In this document: piece after piece, positions 5,023 to 6,034 of the stretch
Position numbering within the stretch: the first letter of the stretch is position 1
How the letters are laid out: every line of letters starts with the position of its first letter
Source of the DNA: Gammaproteobacteria bacterium
Lineage (GTDB): Bacteria > Pseudomonadota > Gammaproteobacteria > Thiomicrospirales > Thiomicrospiraceae
DNA length: 6,034 nt
Reading direction: 5' to 3'
Assembly (NCBI GenBank): GCA_013153955.1
Contig: JAADDM010000307.1
Span: 1 to 6,034 of the forward strand
The notes under the pieces: model-generated
The model's database searches: none
What the model was told of the DNA's origin: nothing
The model's input: the letters and a program-made list of their open reading frames with translations, nothing else
Program-made: the position numbers and the translations under genes

Positions 5023-6034
5023 GCTCGGGCAGACAGGTGTTTTCTTGAATCTGCATTAGGGCGATCAGAAAAGTATCGTTCTCTTCTTGGCTTTTAATGG
5101 CGATTCGGCAGTGGTTATGCCCTAGGCCAAAGCTCTCACAATCCCGTATGAGTATGTTAAAAGCGCTCAGTGCTTGTACAAGTACCTGTGCTTTTACATG
5201 GGTCTTCACCAATACAAAGTTAGCCGTGGCTGGGTAAACACTCTGAATCAAGCGACTGTTTGCCAGTAATTGGCTAAAACGATCGCGTTCTTGGCTTAGA
5301 AAAGCTTGAGTTGCATGGGGATGCTGTGTGTCCTGCAAAGCCTGTCGTAGGTAGTGCTCATCGAGTACAGAGATGGGCCAGCTTGCCCATTCACACTGTA
5401 ACAGGCTATTGGCTTGAGAGAAGAGTGCGCCAATACGCACCCCTGGGCAGGCGTAATATTTGGTTAAGCTTTGTAGAATCACCAGTTTGGGATTGTCTAC
5501 AATTTGGGGGCGCAGGCTTTTATCTGCCTCAAAGCCCACAAAGGGCAGGAAAGACTCATCTACCAGTACCCAGCACTGTATTTGGGCGAGCTTTGAGAGC
5601 AAAGCCTTGAGTGCATCAGGGGTGCGATAGCGACCTTCTGGCGTATTGGGATTGACCAAAACCACCACACTGCGATCGGTTAATTGACTTAGTGCCTGCA
5701 AAAAGGGCGTAGAAGGCGAGGGGGCTGAAACTGATGAAGGTGATGAAGATAATAAAGGAGAATCTGTCTCGCTCTGCTCAAGCTCAATTACGCTGTTTGA
5801 ATAACGCTGTGCGGCACGTTGATATTCGCTGTAAATAGGCGTAAGCAGTAGGGTAGTATCAGGCAGTAGACTGCTGAACAGCGTTAAAATAGCACTGGAG
5901 ATGCCATTGGTTAGCGTAATATGCGCTGGCGGAAGGCCAAAGCGATGAGACAGTACCGCTTTAAGCGAGAGCTGTTCGCTATCAGGGTAATGTATCAGCG
6001 TCTGTTGGCTCTGCTGTTGTAACTGCTGCCAGTC
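5003..6034 (-). CDS. cobD: Threonine-phosphate decarboxylase (CobD/CobC, PLP-dependent), 5' end outside window
   Basis: This enzyme decarboxylates L-threonine O-3-phosphate to (R)-1-amino-2-propanol O-2-phosphate, the linker that CbiB attaches to the corrinoid. It is CobD in Salmonella and CobC in Pseudomonas naming. The frame is open from the window edge, giving 343 visible residues; the TTG at 5701 is an internal leucine. Visible landmarks are YPDSEQLSLKAVL near residue 16, the TNGISSAI segment (42 to 49), TPIYSEY (65 to 71), NPNTPEG (128 to 134) and VDES (158 to 161, with the Asp that binds the PLP ring nitrogen). Then come SLTKYYACPGVRIG with the presumed Schiff-base Lys192, and CRIAIKSQEEN near the C-terminus with the carboxylate-binding Arg. 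Two oddities: a Ser/Pro-rich insert at 92 to 111, and Thr131 where the family usually has Asn. HisC-type aminotransferases share the fold, but the cbiB overlap favours CobD. Any promoter or cobalamin riboswitch would lie beyond the right edge. Confidence 0.9.
   Translation of the reverse strand, partial: DWQQLQQQSQQTLIHYPDSEQLSLKAVLSHRFGLPPAHITLTNGISSAILTLFSSLLPDTTLLLTPIYSEYQRAAQRYSNSVIELEQSETDSPLLSSSPSSVSAPSPSTPFLQALSQLTDRSVVVLVNPNTPEGRYRTPDALKALLSKLAQIQCWVLVDESFLPFVGFEADKSLRPQIVDNPKLVILQSLTKYYACPGVRIGALFSQANSLLQCEWASWPISVLDEHYLRQALQDTQHPHATQAFLSQERDRFSQLLANSRLIQSVYPATANFVLVKTHVKAQVLVQALSAFNILIRDCESFGLGHNHCRIAIKSQEENDTFLIALMQIQENTCLPEPSEECL
5702..5761 (-). other. Ser/Pro-rich low-complexity insert in the decarboxylase
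   Basis: Twenty codons encode a segment made mostly of Ser and Pro, with runs such as LLSSSPSSVS built largely from TCA and TCT codons. It sits between the strand after the TPIYSEY region and the strand leading to the PLP-site NPNTPEG motif, where relatives have a short turn. It keeps the frame and looks like a surface loop grown from simple-sequence DNA. Confidence 0.6.

Noticed and set aside
5699..5701. TTG start for a shorter decarboxylase gene
   Set aside because: The frame is open through to the window edge, and the upstream codons encode conserved family segments (YPDSEQL, TPIYSEY), so this TTG is an internal leucine.

Overview
The window looks like ordinary chromosomal DNA of a Gram-negative bacterium, most likely a gammaproteobacterium. 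It has lipid A and Kdo genes in the lpxK / Trm112-family / kdsB order seen in enteric bacteria, moderate GC content, and tight overlapping gene junctions. The gene set and protein style would fit a sulfur oxidiser of the Thiomicrospira/Hydrogenovibrio group, but that placement is a low-confidence inference. No mobile element, CRISPR array, tRNA, rRNA or riboswitch was found.

Plus-strand block (1 to 2883): the 3' end of comEC (DNA uptake channel), then lpxK (lipid A 4'-kinase) overlapping it by ATGA, then a 65-residue Trm112/YcaR-like protein, kdsB (CMP-Kdo synthetase), and an unrecognised 67-residue two-helix membrane protein abutting kdsB. LpxK and KdsB serve consecutive parts of lipid A-Kdo assembly: LpxK makes lipid IVA, and KdsB activates the Kdo that is then attached to it. 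A 94-base gap before kdsB carries an in-frame open extension of the Trm112 gene and a near-perfect 16-base direct repeat.

Minus-strand block (2963 to 6034, read right to left): a threonine-phosphate decarboxylase (CobD in Salmonella naming, CobC in Pseudomonas naming; 5' end outside the window), then cbiB (adenosylcobinamide-phosphate synthase), then a btuF-like periplasmic corrinoid-binding protein. The first two make the aminopropanol phosphate arm and attach it to adenosylcobyric acid. BtuF would bring in external corrinoid. Together they form a cobalamin synthesis and salvage operon. The two blocks converge on a 79-base gap (2884 to 2962) with only a weak hairpin.

No clearly new system is visible. 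The most notable signals are a perfect 9-bp stem with a 4-base loop that holds the ribosome-binding site and both candidate start codons of cbiB, a 12-bp in-frame tandem repeat giving a Tyr-Gly-rich insertion in CbiB, a Ser/Pro-rich insertion in the neighbouring decarboxylase, and an Asn-to-Thr change at a normally conserved PLP-site position in that decarboxylase.
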